Assembly: GCA_947588205.1 (NCBI GenBank)
Contig: CANPYG010000001.1
Coordinates: forward strand, 50,925-114,924
Length of the DNA stretch: 64,000 bases
Reading direction: 5' to 3'
From: an uncultured Acetatifactor sp.
GTDB taxonomy: Bacteria > Bacillota > Clostridia > Lachnospirales > Lachnospiraceae
In this document: piece by piece, positions 47,413-56,656 of the stretch
How the letters are laid out: the number at the start of each line of letters is the position of its first letter
Position numbering within the stretch: the stretch's first letter is position 1
The notes under the pieces: model-generated
What the model saw: only the letters and a program-made list of their open reading frames with translations
Told to the model about the DNA's origin: nothing
Database searches by the model: none
Made by a program: the position numbers and the translations under genes

Positions 47413-49164
47413 TCACTCCGGCGTTCCGCGTTCCACTGTTACCTTACCGTCCTCCACACGATATACAATATCACATTTTTCAATTGTCTGCAATCTGTGC
47501 GCTATGATCACCAGCGTTTTGCGTCCGTGGAGCCTGTTGATTGAATCCATAATCGCAGTTTCCGTATCGTTATCGAGAGCGGAGGTCGCTTCATCCAGAA
47601 CCAGCACCTCCGGATCATAATAAAGCGCCCGGGCAATCCCTATTCTCTGCCGTTGCCCGCCTGACAGGCGGATTCCCCGTTCCCCGATTCCGGTCTCCAG
47701 TCCCTGCGGAAGACCTTTGACAAACTCCTCCAGTTGGGCTTCCCTTAATACCTCCCAGAGCCGTTCTTCCTTTATTTCCTCCTCCGGCACGCCGAATGCG
47801 ACATTTTTGCGGATCGTATCGTCCAGCATAAAAATCATCTGGGGAATATACCCGATGTTCTTAAGCCATCCCCGGTAATTTTCCTTCACATTCCGTCCAT
47901 CCGCCAACACCGAGCCGCCCTTAGGCTCCAACAGACCCAGCATAATATCCACAATTGTACTCTTGCCGGCTCCTGAGGTTCCTACAATCCCGACCGACTT
48001 CCCGACCGGAATGGTAAGCGCCGCCTTATCAAAAATAAGCTTCTCCGTATTTGGATAGGCATAGGTGATATCCTGCATCCGGATTTCCTTTTTTACCGGA
48101 AGCTTCTCGGCTTCAACAGCAAAGGAAGACATATCCACCTTTTCCCCGTTGATCTCTTCCTGGAGATTGTCGCTTACGCCCATAAAAAACGGTTCAAAAT
48201 AAGCGATGGAATTGATCTGGTTATTGATCCTGTTTACACTGGGAAGCAGGACAAGCGCTGCCGCCGCAAAGGTAGTGATCGAATTCAGCATCTCGTCCGT
48301 CGGCATCCCCGACAGCACCATAAACGCCATATATCCTACCATACAAATGACACAGACCGTTTCTATAAGCAGCTTCGGAACATTATTATAAAGGCTATAT
48401 TTCTGCACCGCATCCACATAGCCTTTGCCGCACTTTATATATTCCGACACAAAATACTGCTCCTTACAGGTAATCTTAACCTCCTTGATTCCCTGAACGG
48501 TCTGAGAGATCCATTTAAACAATCCGCTGTAATAATTCTGATTATCCTCTCCCGCCTTATGCATAATAGGCTTCAGAACCTTTTTAATCAGGAAAAGCAG
48601 CAGCAAAAGCACCACTGCGATCAAAATCGTCATCGTGCCATTCTGGATAAAACAAAAGGATACCACAAAAAGGGATACAATGCCGTCTGACAACAGCTGC
48701 AGCAGCGCCAGGATCAAAGCATACATATTATTCACGTCGGATGTAATATTCCGCTGCACCACGGCGGTATCTGCGTTAAGGTAAAATTCATATCCGCGGC
48801 GCAGATAGTTGCGCATCATCCGCTCCGATGTCCGGAACTGATTGGTATAGATAAAGCTAAGCATTAATTTCTGCTGGATATACAAAAATAGATTCTTTAT
48901 GACAAAAATCAGGATCATGGTCAGCATGATCAGCAGCATGAACCGCTCCCTGCTTCCTCCTCCCACAAGGCGATAGAAGTAATTCAGGAGCTTATTTTCC
49001 TCTATCGCGTTGCTGTCGAGTATGGTACCCATCACAGGCACTACGATTCCCACGCCCGCTGTCTGCAGGGCGGCGCCGAACACCATCAGAATAATCAGTC
49101 CGAGCATGCTGCTTTTTTGCTTTTTATCCAGTAATCTGTTTAGCTTTTCCCAAATCTGCCACAT
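47413..49164 (-). CDS. ABC transporter, fused permease/ATPase (MsbA/PglK-like)
   Basis: N-terminal six-TM exporter domain; VGIVGTSGAGKSTIVDIMLGLL, RLSGGQRQRIGIARALYYDPEVLVLDEATSALD. Confidence 0.93.
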   Translation of the reverse strand: MWQIWEKLNRLLDKKQKSSMLGLIILMVFGAALQTAGVGIVVPVMGTILDSNAIEENKLLNYFYRLVGGGSRERFMLLIMLTMILIFVIKNLFLYIQQKLMLSFIYTNQFRTSERMMRNYLRRGYEFYLNADTAVVQRNITSDVNNMYALILALLQLLSDGIVSLFVVSFCFIQNGTMTILIAVVLLLLLFLIKKVLKPIMHKAGEDNQNYYSGLFKWISQTVQGIKEVKITCKEQYFVSEYIKCGKGYVDAVQKYSLYNNVPKLLIETVCVICMVGYMAFMVLSGMPTDEMLNSITTFAAAALVLLPSVNRINNQINSIAYFEPFFMGVSDNLQEEINGEKVDMSSFAVEAEKLPVKKEIRMQDITYAYPNTEKLIFDKAALTIPVGKSVGIVGTSGAGKSTIVDIMLGLLEPKGGSVLADGRNVKENYRGWLKNIGYIPQMIFMLDDTIRKNVAFGVPEEEIKEERLWEVLREAQLEEFVKGLPQGLETGIGERGIRLSGGQRQRIGIARALYYDPEVLVLDEATSALDNDTETAIMDSINRLHGRKTLVIIAHRLQTIEKCDIVYRVEDGKVTVERGTPE

Positions 49165-49192
49165 CTTACCCCTTGTTTATCCTTCCGCTTCC

Positions 49193-50218
49193 TCAAATCT
49201 GTTCGTTTTGTCTATGCCTCAACGGATCCTCATAATGATCCATAAAATCAGGACCCAGACGTACTACCTCGTCCGCAAACTGGATGCCCGTCATCTCCGT
49301 CAGCACGCCGACTACCTTCTTAAAGCGGATTCCAGGGAAGAAATTCAGCATCTCCATGGGAACGGTAGCGTCGAACTGCGGATACTGTGGGAAAATCTTT
49401 TTATAGTCCAAAACATCCCTCGGATGCGGTTTTATAAAAATAGTTCCTTCTTTCTCATATATGGCAACCACATCGCGGAAAATCTTCTCTCTGACATCCA
49501 GGGTACACAAGGGCTTCGTCAGGATCAAAATCTTATCCCCGATCCGGCTGCTTTCTGTAAGCTGCTTCTCCAAGCCTTCCATATCCCTGATAAACGTCTT
49601 TAAAATCAGTCTCTTATCCTCCTCCGTCAGCCGATCCACCAGGGTCTGGCGTCTAACCTCAACATACTGCGGGCAAGGATACTTGATTGCGGAAATATTA
49701 TCCACCTCCATATCAATGCAATACTTTCCGTAACCATTATGCACAAAAATTAAATTAAATTTTCTTGAAAGAAACGCCTTTAATTTGAAATGCCCTCTGT
49801 TCGCATAACGGGCGTCATCCTTATTCTTCAAAGTATTCAGGCCATCCTCCAACGCATGATACCGAATCTTTTTCTGATTCAAATAATACCCGATGGGATC
49901 AGCGTCGCAATACACATATATTTCCCCGTATTCCTTAAAGTTCACTGGAATAAAAGGCTCTTCCAGCTTGGCAAATTCCTTTGTAAATTTGATACGGTAC
50001 AGAAGATTGCCCAGGAAATTGCCTGTTCCCGCCCTCCACTTTTGCAGCTCCGGGAAATACGTATCCCTTTTTTCATCAAACTCAATGACCTCTTCAAACA
50101 GACCGGAGCGTTCTACCCGTTCCTTGAGCTTTTCAAAATCGGTGGATAATTTACTAAGCACCAGCGTCGCCTGCCCGCGTTTTTCCTTGGGAAGATTCAG
50201 TTCCTTCAAAAAAGACAC
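49193..50218 (-). CDS. GT52/sialyltransferase-like glycosyltransferase, candidate pseudaminyltransferase
   Basis: YHALEDGLNTL (D/E-D/E-G motif) and GTIFIKPHPRDVLDY (HP motif), VPMEMLNFFP; flanked by pse genes. Confidence 0.65.
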   Translation of the reverse strand: MSFLKELNLPKEKRGQATLVLSKLSTDFEKLKERVERSGLFEEVIEFDEKRDTYFPELQKWRAGTGNFLGNLLYRIKFTKEFAKLEEPFIPVNFKEYGEIYVYCDADPIGYYLNQKKIRYHALEDGLNTLKNKDDARYANRGHFKLKAFLSRKFNLIFVHNGYGKYCIDMEVDNISAIKYPCPQYVEVRRQTLVDRLTEEDKRLILKTFIRDMEGLEKQLTESSRIGDKILILTKPLCTLDVREKIFRDVVAIYEKEGTIFIKPHPRDVLDYKKIFPQYPQFDATVPMEMLNFFPGIRFKKVVGVLTEMTGIQFADEVVRLGPDFMDHYEDPLRHRQNEQI

Positions 50219-50425
50219 TTATACATGATAATAGGTATGACAAACATATATTCTTTCCTTCATATATCGCTCCTCCTTATTCAATATCTCCTGTTTTCTC
50301 TTTTATATAAGACAATCCGATATCAGAAACAGTATAGCAGACTCGCTTTTTATCGTCAATGGTATTCTCCCCCTACGTTTTTTAAAGTTTTCTTAAAAAT
50401 ACTTTATTATAAAAATGATTTGTAG

Positions 50426-50431
50426 TATAAT
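50426..50431 (+). promoter_or_regulatory. Candidate -10 element of pseC
   Basis: TATAAT in TTGTAGTATAAT ~45 bp upstream of pseC ATG; -35 weak. Confidence 0.35.
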
Positions 50432-50476
50432 AAAAACAGTTCTATCATTCTATCATAATTTTTAAAAGGAAAAATC

Positions 50477-51670
50477 ATGGAAACATTAGCGATTCTGGGA
50501 GGCCGCCCTGTACGCAGCACTCCCCTCACTTATGGAAAACAATATATTGACGAGGAAGATATTCAGGCGGTGGTTGAGACACTCAAAAGCGATTATCTCA
50601 CCTGTGGTCCGAAAATTACCGAGCTGGAGGAGGCTTTGTGCCAGGTGACAGGCGCCAAATACTGCGTTGCCGTCAGCAACGGCACTGCGGCCCTCCACAT
50701 CGCCGCAATAGCTGCTGGTCTTGGAGAGGGGGATGAAGTGATCACCTCACCCATAACCTTTGCGGCATCAGCCAATTGTTCCTTATACTGCGGGGCGAGG
50801 CCCGTTTTTGCCGACATCAATCCTGAGACCTATAATATTGACCCCAAGGCTATCCGTAGATGCATAACTCCCAGGACAAAGGCAGTCGTCGCGGTAGATT
50901 TTACCGGTCAGGCGGTGGCGTTGAATGAAATCCGCAGTATCTGCGACAAGCATCACCTGACTTTGATCGAAGATGCCGCCCATTCCATCGGAACCCGTTA
51001 TAACGGAAGACCTGTGGGCAGCATTGCGGATCTGACCGCATTCAGCTTTCATCCTGTTAAGACCGTCACCTCCGGCGAAGGGGGCGCTGTCACCACCAAC
51101 GACGAGGCGCTCTATAAAAGGCTTCTCCTGGCGCGGTCACACGGCATTACCAGGGATCGGGCGCAAATGACGTTCCCATCGGACGACCCTTGGTATTATG
51201 AGCAGATAACCCTCGGATATAATTACCGTCTCACAGATTTTCAGGCAGCCTTATTGCTTAGCCAGCTGAAAAAACTAAAAATGTTCTCGGCCCGCAGGAA
51301 GGAAATTGTTGCCAAATATAATGAGGCATTTTCAAACATTCCGCAGATTCAGGTACAGAAAGAAATTCCGGAATCCGATACGGTCAGACATTTATATATT
51401 CTGCGTATAAAATGCGATATGCTGACCTGCACAAGGCGGGAGTTCTTCGATGCACTTTACGCCGAGAATATTCATTGCCAGGTACATTATATTCCTGTTT
51501 ATTGGCTTCCGTATTATGAAAAGATCGGATATAAAAAAGGTCTCTGCCCGAATGCAGAAACCTATTATGGAGAATGCATGAGCCTTCCCCTTTATTATTC
51601 CTTATCCGATAAGGATGTGGATGATGTAATACGTGCAGTGAATAAGCTGATAGCCTATTACCGCAAATAG
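50477..51670 (+). CDS. pseC: UDP-4-amino-4,6-dideoxy-N-acetyl-beta-L-altrosamine transaminase
   Basis: LTYGKQYIDEEDIQAVVETLKSDYLTCGPKITELEEAL, AVSNGTAALHIA, PITFAASANCSLYCGARPVFADI, FSFHPVKTVTSGEGGAV. Confidence 0.95.
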   Translation: METLAILGGRPVRSTPLTYGKQYIDEEDIQAVVETLKSDYLTCGPKITELEEALCQVTGAKYCVAVSNGTAALHIAAIAAGLGEGDEVITSPITFAASANCSLYCGARPVFADINPETYNIDPKAIRRCITPRTKAVVAVDFTGQAVALNEIRSICDKHHLTLIEDAAHSIGTRYNGRPVGSIADLTAFSFHPVKTVTSGEGGAVTTNDEALYKRLLLARSHGITRDRAQMTFPSDDPWYYEQITLGYNYRLTDFQAALLLSQLKKLKMFSARRKEIVAKYNEAFSNIPQIQVQKEIPESDTVRHLYILRIKCDMLTCTRREFFDALYAENIHCQVHYIPVYWLPYYEKIGYKKGLCPNAETYYGECMSLPLYYSLSDKDVDDVIRAVNKLIAYYRK

Positions 51671-51702
51671 TATTATGGGTTTACCGGGCTATTGCTGCTT
51701 AC

Positions 51703-51744
51703 ACAGATGCAGAAATGGTAAATATCTACCATTCCTGCATCTGT
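51703..51744. terminator. Bidirectional rho-independent terminator between convergent genes
   Basis: ACAGATGCAGAAATGGTA-aatatc-TACCATTCCTGCATCTGT, 18-bp stem with one mismatch, followed by TTTCTATTT. Confidence 0.75.
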
Positions 51745-51836
51745 TTCTATTTCCCGCAACGGGTTCGTATCACCAGTGTACCATTTTTATACCCCATTTA
51801 CAATTTTCCAAGCTAAATGTATCCTAATGTTTTTTC

Positions 51837-53072
51837 CTAATAATACATCAGCCCTAAAAGCATATGCCGGAAATATAATAAGCCGCACCCTAAATGCCAG
51901 CCATAGAACAACCACTCTGTTACGAGCAGATACCAGGCCTTACTCCTTTTTAGTGTACTTTTCAGCATAACCACAGCAGACTCCGCAAACGCAAAAAACA
52001 TTCCATGCATATATCCCCAGGAGAAATTCATATCCTTGCTTCTGGCACCGCTCTCATACATCACCATCATCATAAGAAGACCTACGATGGCAATCTGCCA
52101 GGAAAAGCGATAAAATGTATTGTCCTTTAATTCTTTATGATGAATAAGCAAAACCACAAGGGGGAATGCCCATCCCAGTAAAATTGCCAAGGGAATATTG
52201 TCGCAGTACATCTTCCATGCAGTCAGCCATCCAAAAGCCAAACCGGATGCTTCTTGTTCCTTCTCTCCAAACATTCCAAAAAACTGATACAGAAGATTGC
52301 AAAAAGTCGGTATAAAACACAGGCCAAGACAAACTGTTGCCTTCAGATTCTCAAATTTCCCTTTAATAAGCCGATATAACATAATCAAGCCGGCTGTTGC
52401 CACCAACAATAATGTAAAGGTCGGCTTCGTCATTGTCGCCAGTAAAAGCATTGCGCTAAATGCAACCCCTGATTTCCAGGAAAAGTTTTTTTCATAATTC
52501 TTTAGGAGCCGGGCGAACTGAAAAAAACAAATGATGGCAAGGGGGCGAACCGCCAGATAAGTAGCATTGTGGTATGGATTGGGGGTAAAAACGCCCCGAT
52601 ATCTCCCATGTATGCCCGGAAGGGAATCCAAAAGCACCGGCGAAAGCATGGACACCAAAAATAAAGTGATCACCAGTACGTCCGCCACGCCCCTAAGGAG
52701 CATCTCAGGGCAATTCCAACGGTTATTTTTCCACTCATCCTCTATCTGACGATTGATACAAATTTTCAGGAGCACCACACTCAGGGTATTTAACAAAATC
52801 AATACGGTTGTGATCGCCCATTCCGGCGACATAAAAAGATCAAAAAAAGCGCCCAGCTTAAAGAAGACCGGATATGAAAAATACACACCATTATTTAATC
52901 CCTGCATTTCCAGCATATACACGCCGATATCGGAATGGTACCACTGCTCGTTTCCAATTGCCTGATGATAAAAAAGGTAACCGGTCGCTATCGTATAAAT
53001 GAAAAGCAGTATGCCAAAAAATACCCAATCCCAAATCAATATTTTCTTTTCATTCTTCCGCATTTTGCTCAT
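51837..53072 (-). CDS. Polytopic membrane protein, possible GT-C-like
   Basis: Multiple TM segments; directly downstream of a GtrB-like GT2 gene; no family recognised. Confidence 0.6.
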   Translation of the reverse strand: MSKMRKNEKKILIWDWVFFGILLFIYTIATGYLFYHQAIGNEQWYHSDIGVYMLEMQGLNNGVYFSYPVFFKLGAFFDLFMSPEWAITTVLILLNTLSVVLLKICINRQIEDEWKNNRWNCPEMLLRGVADVLVITLFLVSMLSPVLLDSLPGIHGRYRGVFTPNPYHNATYLAVRPLAIICFFQFARLLKNYEKNFSWKSGVAFSAMLLLATMTKPTFTLLLVATAGLIMLYRLIKGKFENLKATVCLGLCFIPTFCNLLYQFFGMFGEKEQEASGLAFGWLTAWKMYCDNIPLAILLGWAFPLVVLLIHHKELKDNTFYRFSWQIAIVGLLMMMVMYESGARSKDMNFSWGYMHGMFFAFAESAVVMLKSTLKRSKAWYLLVTEWLFYGWHLGCGLLYFRHMLLGLMYY

Positions 53073-53105
53073 GAGACCCTCTAATCCCGCAAATACTTGC
53101 TTTGT

Positions 53106-54041
53106 CTACTGCTCCACATTTATCTTTTCTTTAATTACATATTGTGGGGAATTATTCAGACTGATATATATTCTGCCAATATATTCCCCGATCAGGCCCA
53201 GCATCAGCATCATCATTCCTCCGAAAAAAACAATCGCAGACATAATGGAGCTAAATCCAAGCGGTACTTCCGGGTTCACCAGCTTTTTAACGATCGTATA
53301 AAAGCCATAGAGGAAGCCGAAGGCCGCACAGATTGCGCCCATAAGCGTTGCAATACGCAGGGGCTTCACAGAAAAAGCCGTAAACCCATTTATCCAAAGA
53401 CCCAACAGCTTTTTTAAAGTATAACCGGATTTGCCCTCCATACGGTCCCGGTGAGTCACCGTCACATTGGCAATATTTTTTGTGGCACGCAGCACAAGAC
53501 CGATCACATAAGGATATGAATTCTCATACCGTACCATATCCTCCACAACAAATCTCTTCACCGCAAAATAACTGGAGACATAAAGGGAAGCCGGCTTATC
53601 AAGCATCACCCGAAGCATCAGTTCATTGACCTTGCTTCCTAGGTTACGGAATGCAGAATGATGCTTATGCTCATATTTTGCATAAACCGCATCATAACCT
53701 TCTTCCAGCTTCCCAAGCAGCTTCCCCACTTCGTCTGCAGGGGATTGTCCATCATCATCCAGACATACCATATAATCCCCGGATGTATGTCTCATCCCGG
53801 CCATCAGCGCCGCATGCTGGCCAAAATTTCTCGCCAGGTTTATTCCCTTCACATAGGGCTTTTGCTCACAAAGCTGCCGGATCACATGAAAGGTATCATC
53901 CGGCGAACAGTCATTGACAAGCACGATCTCGTAAATATATTGCTGAAGCAGATTCATTGTATTTTCAATCTCTGAGATCACGGAAGTTAGCGTATGCTCC
54001 GACCGATAACAGGGAATCACAAAACTGATTTTTTTCTTCAT
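53106..54041 (-). CDS. GtrB/ArnC-like polyprenyl-phosphate glycosyltransferase (GT2)
   Basis: KISFVIPCYRSEHTLTSVISEIENTM, VLVNDCSPDDTF, VCLDDDGQSPADEV, two C-terminal TMs. Confidence 0.9.
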   Translation of the reverse strand: MKKKISFVIPCYRSEHTLTSVISEIENTMNLLQQYIYEIVLVNDCSPDDTFHVIRQLCEQKPYVKGINLARNFGQHAALMAGMRHTSGDYMVCLDDDGQSPADEVGKLLGKLEEGYDAVYAKYEHKHHSAFRNLGSKVNELMLRVMLDKPASLYVSSYFAVKRFVVEDMVRYENSYPYVIGLVLRATKNIANVTVTHRDRMEGKSGYTLKKLLGLWINGFTAFSVKPLRIATLMGAICAAFGFLYGFYTIVKKLVNPEVPLGFSSIMSAIVFFGGMMMLMLGLIGEYIGRIYISLNNSPQYVIKEKINVEQ

Positions 54042-54580
54042 ATTTCAACCTGCCTTTCCACTTCTTCCGGATTCAGCTTTGCCATCAATACAATATCCCG
54101 GAATTTTCCATCTATGCAGACATCGTCGTGCAGGTATGCTTCTCTTACAAATCCCGCCTTCTCATAGCTCCTTATGGCCTGCATATTATCTGCAAATGCG
54201 CGCAGAAACACGCGGTGCAGTTTTAGCTCTTCAAAACAGTATTGAAGCATCATCGAGGCCGCCTGCGTTCCTATTCCCTTTCCTCTGGCGGACTCTTCAC
54301 CGATAAAAATACCATATTCCGCTTTCCTGTGCTGCAAATCGATATCCCGGATATAAACGCTTCCCACTGGTTTATCCGAATCCACCATACAAATAATCAT
54401 TTGCACTACCCTGCCCGTATCCACCATGGTTCTAATCCAATTAAGATGACCTTCCCTTGTAAAAAGCTCCTGGTAAATAAAATTTTTCCGCACAGCATCC
54501 GAATTGCGCCAGGCTATGATCATATCCGTATCCTCTTCTGTCATGAGACGCAAATAAATCTTTTTCATTTCATTTTTCAT
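54038..54580 (-). CDS. GNAT acetyltransferase, paralogue of the PseH-like protein at 45721-46257
   Basis: YLRLMTEEDTDMIIAWRN, FTREGHLNWIRTMVDTG, RGKGIGTQAASMML, SYEKAGFVREA. ORF opens at 54619; MKNEMKK at 54580 is a likely start. Confidence 0.87.
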   Translation of the reverse strand: MKNEMKKIYLRLMTEEDTDMIIAWRNSDAVRKNFIYQELFTREGHLNWIRTMVDTGRVVQMIICMVDSDKPVGSVYIRDIDLQHRKAEYGIFIGEESARGKGIGTQAASMMLQYCFEELKLHRVFLRAFADNMQAIRSYEKAGFVREAYLHDDVCIDGKFRDIVLMAKLNPEEVERQVEI

Positions 54581-54620
54581 ATTACAGCACGCGCTTCCTC
54601 CAAAATTATACGGTCTCAAG

Positions 54621-55577
54621 TCATGGATTCAACTCCATCCCCCGCACTAATTGCCTCAAGTCTCTGCTGACACATTTCAGGCGGTATTCATAATCCCTCC
54701 TGTCCTTGGCTGCCATAACCTCCAGAATCATCCCGGAGAAGAAAGAGAATACACCGGCCAGAGCGACAAAACCGCAGACAATTAGAGTAGGGAAGCGAAG
54801 GACCAGTCCAGTCTCAAAATATTCCAGTAATATTGGCAGAAAAACAACCGCGGCAAACAGAATTAAAAGGCCTCCCATGATTCCAAAAAAGCTTAAAGGC
54901 TTGTAGTTCTTGTATAACTGTAGCATTTTGTGAATCACCCGAACCCCATCCTTAAAGGTATTCAGCTTGGACCGGCTTCCTTCCGGTCGGTCCCGGTATT
55001 CCACCACTACATTATCCACCTGCATATTGTAATTAACGGCGTGTATGGTCATCTCCGTTTCAATTTCGAAGCCATGGGAAAAAACCGGGAAAGTCTTCAC
55101 AAACTCATAGCCAAAGGCCCGATAACCAGTCATAATATCCTTGATATCGGAGTGAAATAATGAATTAATACCTGCCCTCATAAGGCTGTTTCCAAAGTTG
55201 TGGAAGGGTCTTTTGTTCTCCGTAAAATATGTCGAGGATAATCTGTCGCCAACTACCATATCCGCATTGTGGTACAGCACAAGGTCCACCATCTGTCGGG
55301 CGCTTTCAAGAGGATAGGTATCGTCCCCATCAATCATGAGATAACAAACTGCATCAATTTCCCTGAACATCCTGCGGATCACATTCCCTTTTCCCTGCTT
55401 ATATTCATGGCGCAGCACGACGCCCTCACCGATTGCGATCTCAGCAGTCCGATCTGTGGAATTATTATCATATACATATATTACGGCTTCCGGCAACGCC
55501 GCTTTTACATCCCTTATTACTTTTCCAATTGTCTGCTCTTCATTATAACAGGGAACCAGCACCGCTATTTTATCCAT
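54621..55577 (-). CDS. GT2 polyprenyl/dolichyl-phosphate sugar synthase-like glycosyltransferase
   Basis: KIAVLVPCYNEEQTIGKVIRDVKAALPEAVIYVYDNNSTDRT, LMIDGDDTYP, two C-terminal TMs. Confidence 0.9.
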   Translation of the reverse strand: MDKIAVLVPCYNEEQTIGKVIRDVKAALPEAVIYVYDNNSTDRTAEIAIGEGVVLRHEYKQGKGNVIRRMFREIDAVCYLMIDGDDTYPLESARQMVDLVLYHNADMVVGDRLSSTYFTENKRPFHNFGNSLMRAGINSLFHSDIKDIMTGYRAFGYEFVKTFPVFSHGFEIETEMTIHAVNYNMQVDNVVVEYRDRPEGSRSKLNTFKDGVRVIHKMLQLYKNYKPLSFFGIMGGLLILFAAVVFLPILLEYFETGLVLRFPTLIVCGFVALAGVFSFFSGMILEVMAAKDRRDYEYRLKCVSRDLRQLVRGMELNP

Positions 55578-55592
55578 GAATCTGCTCCCGCA

Positions 55593-56588
55593 TTATTTTT
55601 CTAAATCCAGTGTTTTTAACAATTCCTGTATTTGCTGTATGGAAAGCCACTCCGTATTATTATCCGATCTGTATGAAAAACCATCCGGCACCTTCTTACC
55701 CGTAGGAACCGCTCTTCTATGGTCACTCCATACGATCTGGGGATAGACGATAAAATGCTTTTCATATTCATAGGTATAGGCAGAATCCTCTACTGTCACC
55801 ATGATCTCATGAAGCTTTTCTCCTTCCCGAATCCCGATTTCAGGCATTTTACATCCGGGGAGCATCGCCTGCGCAAGATCTGTGATCCTGAAAGATGGGA
55901 TCTTGGAGATAAAAGTTTCCCCTCCGATGGATTCCTCCAGCGCTTTGATCACAAGCTCTACACCCTGCTGCAGACTAATCCAGAATCTCGTCATCCGATA
56001 ATCTGTAATAGGAAGCTCCGTTCCCCCATTTTTAATGATATTGCTGAAAAACGGAATGATGGAGCCGCGGCTTCCAGCCACATTTCCGTAACGGACGATG
56101 GAAAAACAAACATCCTTCGCACCCACATACGCGTTTGCAGCAATGAACAGCTTATCCGAGACCAGCTTTGTTCCTCCATACAGATTTACAGGGTTCACTG
56201 CCTTATCCGTTGATAATGCCACCACTTTCTTAACCCCGGTATCCAAAGCCGCATCAATCACATTTTGCGCCCCATTGATATTCGTCTTAATGGCTTCCGC
56301 GGGATTGTATTCACACGCCGGAACCTGTTTCAACGCGGCGGCATGAACCACATAATCCACGCCTTCAAAAGCCCTGACCAGTCGGGCCTTATCACGTACA
56401 TCCCCAATAAAAAAGCGTAATTCCCCCTTATATTCCTTTAACTCGGTCTGCATCATGAACTGTTTAAATTCATCCCTGGAATAGATGATGATTTTTTTAG
56501 GTTCATAATGCTCCAGAACGAACCGCGTAAACGCCTTCCCGAAGCTCCCTGTTCCTCCGGTGATCAATATTGTTTTCCCATTCAGCAT
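55593..56588 (-). CDS. pseB: UDP-N-acetylglucosamine 4,6-dehydratase (inverting)
   Basis: MLNGKTILITGGTGSFGKAFTRFVL, IIIYSRDEFKQFMMQTEL, FIGDVRDKARL, VVHAAALKQVPACEYNPAEAIKTNI; strong AAGGAGG RBS. Confidence 0.95.
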   Translation of the reverse strand: MLNGKTILITGGTGSFGKAFTRFVLEHYEPKKIIIYSRDEFKQFMMQTELKEYKGELRFFIGDVRDKARLVRAFEGVDYVVHAAALKQVPACEYNPAEAIKTNINGAQNVIDAALDTGVKKVVALSTDKAVNPVNLYGGTKLVSDKLFIAANAYVGAKDVCFSIVRYGNVAGSRGSIIPFFSNIIKNGGTELPITDYRMTRFWISLQQGVELVIKALEESIGGETFISKIPSFRITDLAQAMLPGCKMPEIGIREGEKLHEIMVTVEDSAYTYEYEKHFIVYPQIVWSDHRRAVPTGKKVPDGFSYRSDNNTEWLSIQQIQELLKTLDLEK

Positions 56589-56627
56589 TTTTTCCTCCTT
56601 ATTTCACTATCCTTTTCTCTGTTGACA

Positions 56628-56656
56628 AGTATAGCATAACTTATATAAAATGACAA
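56628..56656 (-). promoter_or_regulatory. Predicted sigma-A promoter of pseB
   Basis: Minus strand TTGTCA - 17 bp - TATACT. Confidence 0.6.

Noticed and set aside
51837-53072. Assigning this membrane protein as a Wzy polymerase or Wzx flippase
   Set aside because: No diagnostic motif; its position after a GtrB-like gene fits a GT-C-like protein better, but that is also unproven.
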